The notes under the pieces are model-generated. The model was not told the origin of the DNA, did no database searches, and worked only from the letters and a program-made list of their open reading frames with translations. The position numbers and the translations under genes are program-made. A stretch of 64,000 bases of DNA from Chromobacterium sphagni (GTDB lineage: Bacteria; Pseudomonadota; Gammaproteobacteria; Burkholderiales; Chromobacteriaceae): NCBI RefSeq assembly GCF_001855555.1, contig NZ_MKCT01000083.1, positions 1 through 64,000 of the forward strand, in the 5' to 3' direction. Numbering within the stretch: position 1 is the first letter of the stretch; each line of letters begins with the position of its first letter. Of this stretch, positions 23,362 to 33,413 are shown one piece after another.

Positions 23362-25884
23362 ATGCCCTATCCGACACAGACGATTGCCGGGATCGCTTCC
23401 TGCGACCTGCTGTGCTGCCCGCCGTCGCTGAGTTTGCGCGAGGCGGCCAGCCGCATGATGGCGGCGGGATGCAGTTCCATCCTGGTGCAAAATGACGATG
23501 GTTCGATCTGCGGCATCTGGACTGAGGCCGACGCGCTGTGGGCCTTGCCGGGGGCACTGGATCCACTGCAGCCGGTAGGCGCTGCGCTGGGCGCGCCGCC
23601 GGCCAGCCTGCCGCACGACATGCCGCTGGCGGAAGCGGTGGAGATTTTCCGCCGCCGCCAGCTGCGCCATGCGCTGGTGTCGCGGAATGGACAGCCGCTG
23701 GGCATGCTGACCCTGACCGACATCGTCCGCAATCAGGGGGTGGAGTCCTTCCTGATCGTCAAGCGCGTCAGCAGTTTGCCCGGCCCGCAGGCCGTTATCC
23801 TGCCGGTGGCGGCAAGTCCGGTCGAGGCGTTGCAATTGATGCGCGAGCAGGGGCTCACCGCGCTGGTGTTTGCCCTGCCGCAGGGCGGCTACGGCATTCT
23901 CACCCAGCGCGACGCGCTGCGCTGGCTGGCCGACGACAGCATGCCGGCCACGCTGGATGCAGGTTGCCGCCAGCCGTTGATCGGGGTGCCGGCACAAGCC
24001 AGCCTGCTGCAGGCGCGGCAGCTGATCCAGCAGCACAATATCCGCCACCTTGGCGTGTTCGGCGACGATGGCCGTTTGCTCCGGCTGCTCGGTTTCGACG
24101 ACATCGTGCGGGGCATCGAGCATGAATACCAGCATGAGTTGGGCCAGGCGCTGCGTCAGCGCGACGAGGCCTTGCAGCAGTCGCGCCACAGCCTGCTGCT
24201 GGCGGACAAGGTGTTCGAATCGACGATGGAAGGCATCGTCATCACCGACCGCAATGGCTTGATCCAGTCGGTGAACCCTGCTTTTTCCCGCATCACCGGC
24301 TACAGCCGCGAGGAAGCGCTGGGGCAGACGCCGGCAATGCTCAAATCCGGCAAGCAGCCGCCGGAGTTCTACCAGCAATTGTGGCGCGGCCTGTTGCGCG
24401 ACGGCCGCTGGCAGGGCGAGGTGGTGAACCGCCGCAAGGGCGGCCTGCTGTATACCGAGCACCTGAGCATCACCGCGATACGGGACGCCGATGGCGAATG
24501 CCTGCATTACGTGGCGGTGTTCTCCGACATCACCCAGCGCAAGCAGGCTGAGGAAAGGCTGCATTTCCTCGCCAATCACGACGCGCTCACCAGCCTGCCC
24601 AACCGCACGCTGTTCCTGGAGAAGCTGCAGGGCGCGGTGGAGCGGGCGGCGGCCAAAGGTCATGGCCTAGCGTTGTTGTTCATCGATCTGGACCGCTTCA
24701 AGCTGGTCAACGACACGCTGGGCCACTACGCCGGCGACCAGCTGCTGGTTCGCATCGCCGGCCAGTTGCAGGCGCAACTGCAGCCCGCCGAAACGGTGGC
24801 GCGGCTGTCCGGCGACGAATTCACCGTGCTGCTGGAGGGCGTCGACGGGGTGGCGCAGGTGGCCGGCCGGGCGCAGGCCATTCTGGACGCCATTACCGAA
24901 TTGTCCGGCGCGGCCGGCCAGCAGATGTTCGTTTCCGCCAGCATGGGCATCAGCCTGTTTCCCGATGACGGCCGCGAGGCCGATACCCTGCTGGTGCACG
25001 CCGACACCGCGATGTACCGCGCCAAGGAAAGCGGCAAGAACGGCTTTCAGTTCTATACCGCCGACATGAACGCCCGCGCGCTGGAAAGGCTGAAGCTGGA
25101 GTACAGCCTGCACCGCGCGCTGGCCCAGCAGGAACTGGAGTTGTGGTATCAGCCCAAGGTGGCGCTGGACAGCCGGCGCATCGTCGGCGCCGAGGCGCTG
25201 CTGCGCTGGCGCCATCCCGAGCTGGGCCTGGTGGCGCCGGACCGCTTCATTCCCATCGCGGAAGAAAGCGCCTTGATTGTGCAGATGGGAGCCTGGGTGC
25301 TGGAAACCGCCTGCGCCGACATCCGCCGCTGGCGCGATGCAGGGCTGGCGCCCGGCCGGGTGGCGGTGAACGTGTCCGGCCGCCAGCTCAAGTATGGCGA
25401 TTTCGTGCGGCAATTGGAGCGGGTGCTGGCGGAGCACGGCCTGGACAGCGCGGCGCTGGAGCTGGAAATCACCGAGAGCGTGGCGATGGAGGAGGGCGGC
25501 GGCATGGTGGAGACGCTGCGCCGGCTGCAGCAGCTGGGCATTTACCTGTCCATCGATGACTTCGGCACCGGCTATTCGTCCTTGTCCTACCTGAAGCGGC
25601 TGCCGGTGCGCGGCCTGAAGATAGACCGTTCCTTCATCGCCGACCTGCACTGCGACAGCGACGACGCCGCCATCACCCGGGCCATCGTGTCGATTGCCCG
25701 CAGCCTCGGGCTGGACATTGTGGCCGAAGGGGTGGAGCGGGAGTCGCAGCGCCGCTTCCTGCTGGAGCAGGGCTGCGATTGCGCGCAGGGCTACCTGTTC
25801 CACAAGCCGCTGCCGAAGGCGGAGTTTGAAGCTTTGCTGGCGGCGCAAGGATGCAGGGAAGCGGAGGCATTGCCGGCGCAATGA
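23362..25884 (+). CDS. CBS-PAS-GGDEF-EAL cyclic di-GMP turnover protein
   Basis: An 840-residue cytoplasmic protein. Two CBS-domain pairs occupy about 1-245 (SLREAASRMMAAGCSSILV, LAEAVEIFRRRQLRHALV, SPVEALQLMREQGLTALVF). A PAS domain lies near 270-395 (ITDRNGLIQSVNPAFSRITGYS), GGDEF near 400-565 and EAL near 580-830. The GGDEF signature is SGDEF, which may still be active; EAL is intact (GAEALLRWRHP, DDFGTGYSSLSYLK, KIDRSFI), so phosphodiesterase activity is likely. CBS domains suggest control by an adenine nucleotide. It stands alone, ending in a terminator shared with serS. Confidence 0.92.
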   Translation: MPYPTQTIAGIASCDLLCCPPSLSLREAASRMMAAGCSSILVQNDDGSICGIWTEADALWALPGALDPLQPVGAALGAPPASLPHDMPLAEAVEIFRRRQLRHALVSRNGQPLGMLTLTDIVRNQGVESFLIVKRVSSLPGPQAVILPVAASPVEALQLMREQGLTALVFALPQGGYGILTQRDALRWLADDSMPATLDAGCRQPLIGVPAQASLLQARQLIQQHNIRHLGVFGDDGRLLRLLGFDDIVRGIEHEYQHELGQALRQRDEALQQSRHSLLLADKVFESTMEGIVITDRNGLIQSVNPAFSRITGYSREEALGQTPAMLKSGKQPPEFYQQLWRGLLRDGRWQGEVVNRRKGGLLYTEHLSITAIRDADGECLHYVAVFSDITQRKQAEERLHFLANHDALTSLPNRTLFLEKLQGAVERAAAKGHGLALLFIDLDRFKLVNDTLGHYAGDQLLVRIAGQLQAQLQPAETVARLSGDEFTVLLEGVDGVAQVAGRAQAILDAITELSGAAGQQMFVSASMGISLFPDDGREADTLLVHADTAMYRAKESGKNGFQFYTADMNARALERLKLEYSLHRALAQQELELWYQPKVALDSRRIVGAEALLRWRHPELGLVAPDRFIPIAEESALIVQMGAWVLETACADIRRWRDAGLAPGRVAVNVSGRQLKYGDFVRQLERVLAEHGLDSAALELEITESVAMEEGGGMVETLRRLQQLGIYLSIDDFGTGYSSLSYLKRLPVRGLKIDRSFIADLHCDSDDAAITRAIVSIARSLGLDIVAEGVERESQRRFLLEQGCDCAQGYLFHKPLPKAEFEALLAAQGCREAEALPAQ

Positions 25885-25914
25885 AAAAACCGGCATCGCG
25901 GGATGCCGGTTTGT
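25883..25914 (+). terminator. terminator between the c-di-GMP gene and serS
   Basis: Stem AAACCGGCATC-GCG-GGATGCCGGTTT starting at the stop codon; also placed to stop serS transcripts from the other side. Confidence 0.8.
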
Positions 25915-25932
25915 CTTGGACCAGGCCTGGGC

Positions 25933-27234
<1,302 letters not shown>

Positions 27235-28554
27235 TTACTTGTCGGGATCTTGCTGGGCGTCAGCATCCAGCTGACGCAAAAAAGCCAGTTTATCCTGAAT
27301 CTTGCTTTCCAGTCCGCGCGGCACCGGGCGATACCATTCGATGTCTTCCAGGCCTTCCGGGAGATAGGTTTCTCCAGCGGCGTAGCCGTGGGGTTCATCG
27401 TGCGCGTAGCGGTAAGCGTGCCCGTAGCCCAGTTCCTTCATCAGCCGGGTGGGGGCATTGCGCAAGTGTACCGGCACCGGGCGCGATTTGTCCTGTTTGA
27501 CGAAGGCGCGGGCCTCATTATACGCCTTGTATCCGGCATTGCTCTTGGCGGCCACGGCCAGATAGATCACCGCCTGTCCCAGCGCAAGCTCGCCCTCGGG
27601 GCTGCCCAGGCGCTCGTAGGTGGCGGCGGCGTCGTTGGCGATCTGCATCGCGCGCGGATCGGCCAGGCCGATATCCTCCCAGGCCATGCGCACGATGCGG
27701 CGCGACAGGTAGCGTGGGTCGGCGCCGCCGTCCAGCATGCGGGTGAGCCAGTATAGCGCCGCGTCCGGGTTGGAGCCGCGCACCGATTTGTGCAGCGCGG
27801 AGATCTGGTCGTAGAAAGCGTCGCCGCCCTTGTCGAAGCGGCGCGCGTTCAGCGTCAGCACTTCTTCCAGGAAGACGGCGTCTATCTTTTCCACCTTGCG
27901 CGCCAGCGCCGCGGTGCGGGTCTGCTCCAGCAGGTTGAGGAAGCGGCGAGCGTCGCCGTCGGCGTAGCCGGTGAGGGTGGCCACCGCCGGAGCGTCGAAC
28001 TCCAGGCCATCCAGCGCGTGTTCGGCCTGCGCGCGCGCCAGCAATTGCTTCAGCTCGTCTTCGGTCAGGCTGTTCAGCACATAGACCTGGGCGCGCGACA
28101 GCAGCGCCGAGTTCACTTCGAACGACGGGTTCTCGGTGGTGGCGCCGATGAAGGTGACCAGTCCGGATTCGACGAAGGGCAGAAAGGCGTCCTGCTGGCT
28201 CTTGTTGAAGCGGTGAACCTCGTCGACGAACAGTATGGTGTGACGGCCGTCGCGCTGCAGCACCGCGTGCGCGCGCTCCACCGCCTCGCGGATGTCCTTC
28301 ACTCCGGCGAAGACGGCGGAAAGGGGGATGAACTCGGCGTCGAAGCTGGCAGCCAGGATGCGCGCCAGCGTGGTCTTGCCCACGCCCGGCGGCCCCCACA
28401 ATATCATCGAGTGCGGCTTGCCGGCTTCCACCGCCAGGCTCAGCGGCTTGCCGGGGCCTATCAGGTGCTGCTGGCCGATGACGTCGGCCAGCCGAGCCGG
28501 GCGCAGCGCTTCGGCGAGCGGCTTGTTGGGTTCGGTGGCGAAGAGGTCGGGCAT
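27235..28554 (-). CDS. rarA: RarA/MgsA replication-associated recombination ATPase
   Basis: A 439-residue AAA+ ATPase acting at stalled replication forks, related to clamp loader subunits. [17 protein letters not shown] starts the AAA module; Walker A is [13 protein letters not shown]; Walker B is [16 protein letters not shown]; sensor 1 is [14 protein letters not shown]; the C-terminal part has the MgsA tetramerisation domain ([18 protein letters not shown]). ATG 28554 ([13 protein letters not shown]) is the family start; the reading frame continues upstream only across the terminator and antisense efp. It is upstream of serS. Confidence 0.96.
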   Translation of the reverse strand: MPDLFATEPNKPLAEALRPARLADVIGQQHLIGPGKPLSLAVEAGKPHSMILWGPPGVGKTTLARILAASFDAEFIPLSAVFAGVKDIREAVERAHAVLQRDGRHTILFVDEVHRFNKSQQDAFLPFVESGLVTFIGATTENPSFEVNSALLSRAQVYVLNSLTEDELKQLLARAQAEHALDGLEFDAPAVATLTGYADGDARRFLNLLEQTRTAALARKVEKIDAVFLEEVLTLNARRFDKGGDAFYDQISALHKSVRGSNPDAALYWLTRMLDGGADPRYLSRRIVRMAWEDIGLADPRAMQIANDAAATYERLGSPEGELALGQAVIYLAVAAKSNAGYKAYNEARAFVKQDKSRPVPVHLRNAPTRLMKELGYGHAYRYAHDEPHGYAAGETYLPEGLEDIEWYRPVPRGLESKIQDKLAFLRQLDADAQQDPDK

Positions 28555-28612
28555 GGCGTTAATCTGGCGGGACGGGGCAGGGCAAACAGTATACCAGCTG
28601 GCGGCGGGCATG

Positions 28613-28641
28613 AAAAAAGCGCCCTGGTAGGGCGCTTTTTC
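28613..28641 (-). terminator. terminator of efp
   Basis: Stem AAAAGCGCCCT-ACC-AGGGCGCTTTT with a T run on the minus strand between efp and rarA. Confidence 0.85.
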
Positions 28642-28664
28642 GCACTGCTGGAAACAGAAGGGGC

Positions 28665-29228
28665 TTAGGCGCGCTTCTTGAATTCGTTGGTGCGGGTGTC
28701 GATTTCGATCTTTTCGCCGGTGGTGACGAAGGCCGGAACTTGTACTTCGAAGGTGGTGCCTACCAGGCGGGCCGGCTTCAGTACCTTGCCCGAGGTGTCG
28801 CCGCGCACGGCCGGCTCGGTGTATTCCACTTCGCGGATCACGGTGGTCGGCAGTTCCACGGAGATGGCCTTGCCATCGTAGAAGGTTACCTGGCAAACGT
28901 CGTCCATGCCGTCAACGATGTAGTTGAGGGTGTCGCCCAGGTTGTCGGCTTCCACTTCGTACTGGTTGAACTCGGCGTCCATGAACACGTACATCGGGTC
29001 GGCGAAGTAGGAGTAGGTGCAGTCCTTGCGGTCCAGCACCACTACGTCGAACTTGTCGTCCGCGCGGTATACGGTTTCGCTGCCGGTGCCGGTCAGCAGG
29101 TTTTTCATCTTCATCTTGACGACGGAGGCGTTGCGGCCGGATTTGCTGAATTCAGCTTTTTGCACGACCATCGGGTCGTTACCGACCATGAATACGTTGC
29201 CAGCGCGCAGTTCTTGTGCGGTTTTCAT
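28665..29228 (-). CDS. efp: elongation factor P, Arg32 type
   Basis: A 187-residue EF-P, which rescues ribosomes stalled at polyproline stretches. The tip of domain I reads KSGRNAS with Arg32 in the modified position, so it belongs to the class activated by arginine rhamnosylation rather than by lysylation. All three beta-barrel domains are present up to [12 protein letters not shown]. The modification enzyme gene earP lies directly upstream on the same strand (61-base gap). Confidence 0.97.
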   Translation of the reverse strand: MKTAQELRAGNVFMVGNDPMVVQKAEFSKSGRNASVVKMKMKNLLTGTGSETVYRADDKFDVVVLDRKDCTYSYFADPMYVFMDAEFNQYEVEADNLGDTLNYIVDGMDDVCQVTFYDGKAISVELPTTVIREVEYTEPAVRGDTSGKVLKPARLVGTTFEVQVPAFVTTGEKIEIDTRTNEFKKRA

Positions 29229-29289
29229 GCTTGTCTAATCCCAAACTCTTGATGGAAGCCGGGAAAGATTCCCGACAAAACGCGGTATT

Positions 29290-30435
29290 CTAGCCGATAT
29301 CGCCGATAAAGTGCAGCAGTCTAGCGACCAGATCGCCTGGTTGCAGCAGCGCCTGTTGCCAGTTTGATGCATGTCGGCGCCAGGCCGGCAGCCAGGGCGC
29401 GGCGTCCCTCCAGGCTGCGGCGATGTCGCCATGCCGGTTCCAGCACAGATTGAGCGCGCGCGCCGCGGCGGCCGCTTCGGGCGGCAGATCCCGGCAGTAC
29501 AGGTCCAGGAAAGCCCGCAGTTTGGCGAGATGGGCCTGGTCGTCCTGCGGGTAGATGTGCCACGCCATCGGCCGCGCCGCCCATTGCGCGCGCACCAGGC
29601 TGTCCTCGCCGCGCACGAAGTTGAAATCGCAGCCCCACAGCAGGCGGTCGTAGTCGTCCTGGCCGCTCAAGGGCAGGATGTGGACGGCCAGTCGGCCCAG
29701 GCGGGCATGGTGGCCGGCCACGAGCGTCCGGCCAAATACCTTCTCCACATCGGCCAGCACCTTGCCGGCCGGCACCAGGCAGCGCACGGCCTGCGGGCCA
29801 TCGGCCCAGGCTTGCAGCAGCGCGGCCGCGCTCGGGTTTTCATAGGCGAACAGGCTGACGCGCAGTTCGCCCTCGGCCGGCGGCGGCAGGCCGCGGCTGC
29901 GCCAGTAGGCCAGCTGCTGCGTCTCGTCCGCCTGCCACGCCTGGCGCGCGGCGATCAGGCCGTCTTCGCAGATCAGCCCGCCGCTATGTTCGTCAAAGCC
30001 GGGGAAGAAGAAATGCTTGGTCAGCGGCAGCCTGGGGTGGGGCGAGGGCAGCAGGTGGCAGCCGCGTGTCCAATCCTCAGCCGACAGGTACTCCAGGTTG
30101 ATCCATGCCGGTTGCGCCGGCAGGGCGGCCATCGCGGCTTCAAAGCTGTCCGGCAGCCGGCAGCCGAAGGCCTCCACCACCGCCTCGCCAGGAATCGCGT
30201 CGGCGGGGAAGTCCTGCTGCGGCCAGTGGCGGATGTCTATGCCGGCCAGCCGCTGCCGCTCCAGGGACGGGTCCAGCCCCGGCGCGATGCGCGCGAAGCT
30301 GGAAAGATCGTCCACCCATAGCCGCACTTCCAGGCCGTGGTCGCGCGCCAGCCGGCGCGCCAGGCGCCAGGCGACGCCGATGTCGCCGTAGTTGTCGATG
30401 ACGGTACAGAAGATATCCCAGCTGCGAGGTGGCAT
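29290..30435 (-). CDS. earP: EarP, EF-P arginine-32 rhamnosyltransferase
   Basis: A 381-residue GT-B-type glycosyltransferase that uses dTDP-rhamnose to modify Arg32 of EF-P. The N-terminal FCTVIDNYGDIGVAWRLAR contains the DNYGD motif with the catalytic aspartates (Asp14, Asp18). WINLEYLSAEDWTRGCHLLPSP and the C-terminal FVRGEDSLVRAQWAARPM sugar-nucleotide site are family hallmarks. It sits just before efp and fits the residue seen there. Its 5' end is divergent from the histidine kinase gene. Confidence 0.95.
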   Translation of the reverse strand: MPPRSWDIFCTVIDNYGDIGVAWRLARRLARDHGLEVRLWVDDLSSFARIAPGLDPSLERQRLAGIDIRHWPQQDFPADAIPGEAVVEAFGCRLPDSFEAAMAALPAQPAWINLEYLSAEDWTRGCHLLPSPHPRLPLTKHFFFPGFDEHSGGLICEDGLIAARQAWQADETQQLAYWRSRGLPPPAEGELRVSLFAYENPSAAALLQAWADGPQAVRCLVPAGKVLADVEKVFGRTLVAGHHARLGRLAVHILPLSGQDDYDRLLWGCDFNFVRGEDSLVRAQWAARPMAWHIYPQDDQAHLAKLRAFLDLYCRDLPPEAAAAARALNLCWNRHGDIAAAWRDAAPWLPAWRRHASNWQQALLQPGDLVARLLHFIGDIG

Positions 30436-30511
30436 GAGGCAAGATGATAGTTGGCAAACGCCGGCAGCTTACCATGGAAGCGGCGCGCTGCGAGCTTTGG
30501 CCGGCGGGCCT

Positions 30512-30523
30512 TATAATCCAGCC
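30512..30523 (+). promoter_or_regulatory. -10 box directly before a start codon (possible leaderless mRNA)
   Basis: TATAAT at 30512-30517 ends six bases before the ATG at 30524, so transcription would begin at or next to the start codon. No ribosome site is visible between them. No good -35 hexamer is seen. Confidence 0.45.
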
Positions 30524-31897
30524 ATGCCGCGTCTATTCGCCCTGTTTTTGATCGCCCTGAGCCTGCCCGCCCGCGCCGACGTCGCCGCGCTGCAGGCCTC
30601 GCTGCGCGAGGCCCACCCCCAGGCCGAGACGGCGGTGGCCGCCTTGCAGCAGCTGGACGCCGCGCTGCTGCGGCCCGATTCGCTGTACCCGGCGCTGGAC
30701 CAGTTTCCGCTGTCCGAACTGCAGGCCTTGTACCGCCAGCGCGGCCAGTGCCGCCAGCCCTGGCCGGCGCTGCCGGCCGAGCTGCTGCGTTTCGAGCGCG
30801 CGCTGTGCGGCGGCCAGGCGCTGCCGACCCGCTGGTTCGCCTCCCACCTGATCCATCCGCTGGGCGGCAGCTATGCCTGGCACTATCTGCAGCGCCATCC
30901 CGAAGCCGCATCCACGCTGCAGCCTTACCTGCACCTGCGCGAGCGGCCGGCGGCCTTCGCCGGCATCGGCCGATTGGGCGACGACAATCTGGCCGCGCTG
31001 CTGTCCGGCGAGCGCTGGCTGCTGGACGGCGGCGCGCTGTGGTGGCGCGACGGCGCATTCTGGCGGCGCTACGGAGCAGGGCAGTGGCGGCCGCTGGCGG
31101 AGGCGGCCGGACTGGAGCTGAGTCCGCTGGCTGACGGCGACGCTTGCCCGCAGCCGCTGGGGCGGGTATGCGCGCGGCCGCTGCCGCCATCGCCGTGGTG
31201 GTGGCGGACGCTGGCGGGCTTTTCGCTGCTGGCTGCGGCGGGGGTGCTGGCATATGGCTGGCGGCAGCGCCGCCGCCTGGAGCGCGAGCGGCGCTTCGTG
31301 CTGCAGATGCTTACCCATGAGCTGCGCACCCCGATCGCCGGACTGGGCAATGTGGTGGAGGAGTTCCGCGCCGGCTTCGACCGGCTGCCGGAGGATGCCC
31401 GGCAGGGCTTCGGCCGCCTGGCCGACGGCGTGCTGAGGCTGCGTCAGCTGGCAGATGCCAGCCGCCACTTCCTGGCGGCGGACAGCCGGCTGGAAGCGCC
31501 GCAGCCGCTGCCCTTGGCCGAGTGGCTGGACAGCGTCGCGGAACGCCATGGCGCGACGTACTGTCTGGATCAGGATAGAAATCTGAATCTGCCCGCTTAT
31601 TGGCTGGGGCTGTGTCTGGACAATCTGCTGCGCAACGCGCGCCAGCACGGCCGGCCGCCGGTGCGGGTGACGGCTGTCTGGCGCTCCCGCCGCTTGCGGC
31701 TGGCGGTCAGCGACGGCGGCGCGCTGCCGCGCTACCGTTTGTCGCTGTTGCGGCGCGAACTGGGACTGGGGGCCGGCATGGGGCTGGGGCTGGCCATCGT
31801 GCGGCGGGTGATGAAACGCCTGGGCGGCCGGCTGGCGCTGGAAGGGCCGCCGACGACATTCGTGCTGGAGTTGCCGTGTGACGATATTGCTGATTGA
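30524..31897 (+). CDS. DUF3404-like sensor histidine kinase (VxrA-like)
   Basis: A 457-residue membrane sensor kinase. A signal peptide (MPRLFALFLIALSLPARA) leads to a periplasmic domain of about 200 residues (PALDQFPLSELQALYRQRGQC, HYLQRHPEAASTLQPYLHL) that resembles DUF3404, the sensor part of Vibrio VxrA/WigK. One membrane helix near 223-243 is followed by the H-box MLTHELRTPIAG (His265) and an ATPase domain with N-box LDNLLRNARQH and GMGLGLAIVRRV. It would phosphorylate the response regulator encoded next, whose gene overlaps its 3' end by 20 bases. Confidence 0.85.
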   Translation: MPRLFALFLIALSLPARADVAALQASLREAHPQAETAVAALQQLDAALLRPDSLYPALDQFPLSELQALYRQRGQCRQPWPALPAELLRFERALCGGQALPTRWFASHLIHPLGGSYAWHYLQRHPEAASTLQPYLHLRERPAAFAGIGRLGDDNLAALLSGERWLLDGGALWWRDGAFWRRYGAGQWRPLAEAAGLELSPLADGDACPQPLGRVCARPLPPSPWWWRTLAGFSLLAAAGVLAYGWRQRRRLERERRFVLQMLTHELRTPIAGLGNVVEEFRAGFDRLPEDARQGFGRLADGVLRLRQLADASRHFLAADSRLEAPQPLPLAEWLDSVAERHGATYCLDQDRNLNLPAYWLGLCLDNLLRNARQHGRPPVRVTAVWRSRRLRLAVSDGGALPRYRLSLLRRELGLGAGMGLGLAIVRRVMKRLGGRLALEGPPTTFVLELPCDDIAD

Positions 31898-32525
31898 AGA
31901 CGATGCCGAGCTGGGCGCTGGCCTGCGCCAATTCTTGCTGCAGCAGGGTTATGCCTGCGTGTGGTTGCGGAATGGCGGCGAAGTGGCCGCCCATTGGCGG
32001 CAGGCCGAGCTGGCGATACTGGACCGCCAGCTGCCGGACGGCGACGCGCTGCGCCTGCTGCCGCAATGGCTGGCATTGAAGGCGCTGCCGGTGATCGTGC
32101 TGACCGCCAGGGTGGAGCTGCAGGACCGGGTGGCCGGCCTGGAGGCGGGCGCGCGCGACTACCTGACCAAGCCCTTCGCCCATGTGGAGTTGCTGGCGCG
32201 GGTGCGCGCCCAGTTGCGGCCGCTGGGCGAGGGGCAGCTGGCCTGCGGCGGCCTGCAGTTGTGGCCGGCGCGGCAGGCGGTGGCTTGGCGCGGAGGCGAA
32301 GTGGCGCTCACCCGCACCGAATTCGACCTGCTGGCTATGCTGGCGCGCATGCCCGGCCGGGTGTTCACCCGCGATGAGCTGCTGAACCAGGTGTGGGGCT
32401 ACCAGCATTTTCCGTCCACCCGCACCGTCGACACCCATGTGCTGCAGCTCAGGCAGAAACTGCCGGACATACAGATAGAAACGGTGCGCGGCGTCGGCTA
32501 CCGGCTGCGCGAGGGCGAGGCGTGA
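31878..32525 (+). CDS. OmpR-family response regulator (VxrB-like)
   Basis: A 215-residue two-component regulator. The receiver domain has the acidic pair EDD at 7-9, phosphoacceptor Asp49 (LAILDRQLPDG), TAR and the switch lysine in DYLTKPF. The winged-helix DNA-binding domain is at about 125-210 (LTRTEFDLLAMLARMPGRVF, STRTVDTHVLQLRQKL, RGVGYRLR). The start is GTG inside the end of the kinase gene. In Vibrio the related VxrB controls cell-wall and T6SS genes; whether that holds here is unknown. Confidence 0.92.
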   Translation: MTILLIEDDAELGAGLRQFLLQQGYACVWLRNGGEVAAHWRQAELAILDRQLPDGDALRLLPQWLALKALPVIVLTARVELQDRVAGLEAGARDYLTKPFAHVELLARVRAQLRPLGEGQLACGGLQLWPARQAVAWRGGEVALTRTEFDLLAMLARMPGRVFTRDELLNQVWGYQHFPSTRTVDTHVLQLRQKLPDIQIETVRGVGYRLREGEA

Positions 32526-33337
32526 GGCCGGCCTGGTGGCTGGCGCTGGGCTGGGCGGCCCGGGCGGCGGCCGCGCCTGTGCTGCCGGCCACGCCGCTGG
32601 AGCCGGCCTATCACGCGCTTTTTTCCGGCGACCGCGCAGGCGCCTGGCGCCAGCTGGACGCGCTGGGGGCCGGGCTTTCCAGTGCCGCTCAGCGCCAGGC
32701 CTGGTTGCAGCTTCAGCGCGAGCTGGTATCCGGCCAGTGCGGCCGCGACATGCCGCTGGCGCCGCCGCCGTGGCTGGAAGAGCTGGAGCTGGACCTGATC
32801 CAGCGCGATATCCCGCTCAGCCGCATCTATAGCGTACGGCTGAGCGGCGCCAGCCCCCGGCGCGACCTGCAGTGGTCGCTGCGGCTGCCGGATGGCCGCG
32901 TGCTGCTGGCCGGCAATGCGGCGCGCTACCAGGGCCGGCGCTTCGAGCTGGATAGCGATGAGCAGGCCGCCGCGCTGCCGCCCGGCGTGTACCGGCTGAC
33001 CGTTCAAAGCGGCGGCCAGGCGTGGCGGCAGGACCTGTCGCTGCCGGGCGCGGCCGCGCTGGATTGGCTGCGGCGCGATGGCGGCCGGCTGGAGCCGCGC
33101 CCGCCGGCGCAGCCGTCCGCCTGCCCTCGGCCCTGGCTGGAGCAGGCGCTGCTGTCGCAGCCGGATTTCGAGCTGAAATGGTGGCGGCGGCGCGAGCTGG
33201 GCCAGCCGTTGAGCTGGCCGGCCGGCAAAGACGGCCAGCCGCTATGGGCCAGCGTGTCCCTATTGCGCGCCGAGTTCCGCGGCGCCGTCGCCGTCCGCCA
33301 GGTCCACCGCCTGGCCGCGCCATGGCGGCAGTTCTGA
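32522..33337 (+). CDS. DUF2861-like secreted protein (VxrC-like)
   Basis: A 271-residue exported protein. The start is GTG 32522 overlapping the TGA of the response regulator, giving a signal peptide (MRPAWWLALGWAARAAAAPV). The body (EPAYHALFSGDRAGAWRQLDAL, QRELVSGQCGRDMPLAPPPW, LIQRDIPLSRIYSVRLSG) resembles DUF2861 proteins encoded after vxrAB in vibrios. Likely a periplasmic accessory of the kinase; molecular function is not known. The third gene of a tightly overlapped operon. Confidence 0.7.
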   Translation: MRPAWWLALGWAARAAAAPVLPATPLEPAYHALFSGDRAGAWRQLDALGAGLSSAAQRQAWLQLQRELVSGQCGRDMPLAPPPWLEELELDLIQRDIPLSRIYSVRLSGASPRRDLQWSLRLPDGRVLLAGNAARYQGRRFELDSDEQAAALPPGVYRLTVQSGGQAWRQDLSLPGAAALDWLRRDGGRLEPRPPAQPSACPRPWLEQALLSQPDFELKWWRRRELGQPLSWPAGKDGQPLWASVSLLRAEFRGAVAVRQVHRLAAPWRQF

Positions 33338-33413
33338 CATTATCCTGACAATTACCTTTTCCTTTTGCGCTGCAATGCGGTTTTACCGAGATGAACGGAT
33401 TGCGGGAGAAGGA

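Noticed and set aside
24667-25896. Long minus-strand frame opposite the GGDEF-EAL gene
   Set aside because: Its codon pattern and composition are those of a GC-rich antisense shadow; the plus frame has full domain signatures.
28555-28896. N-terminal extension of RarA in the same frame
   Set aside because: It runs through a terminator and antisense to efp; the family start is at 28554.
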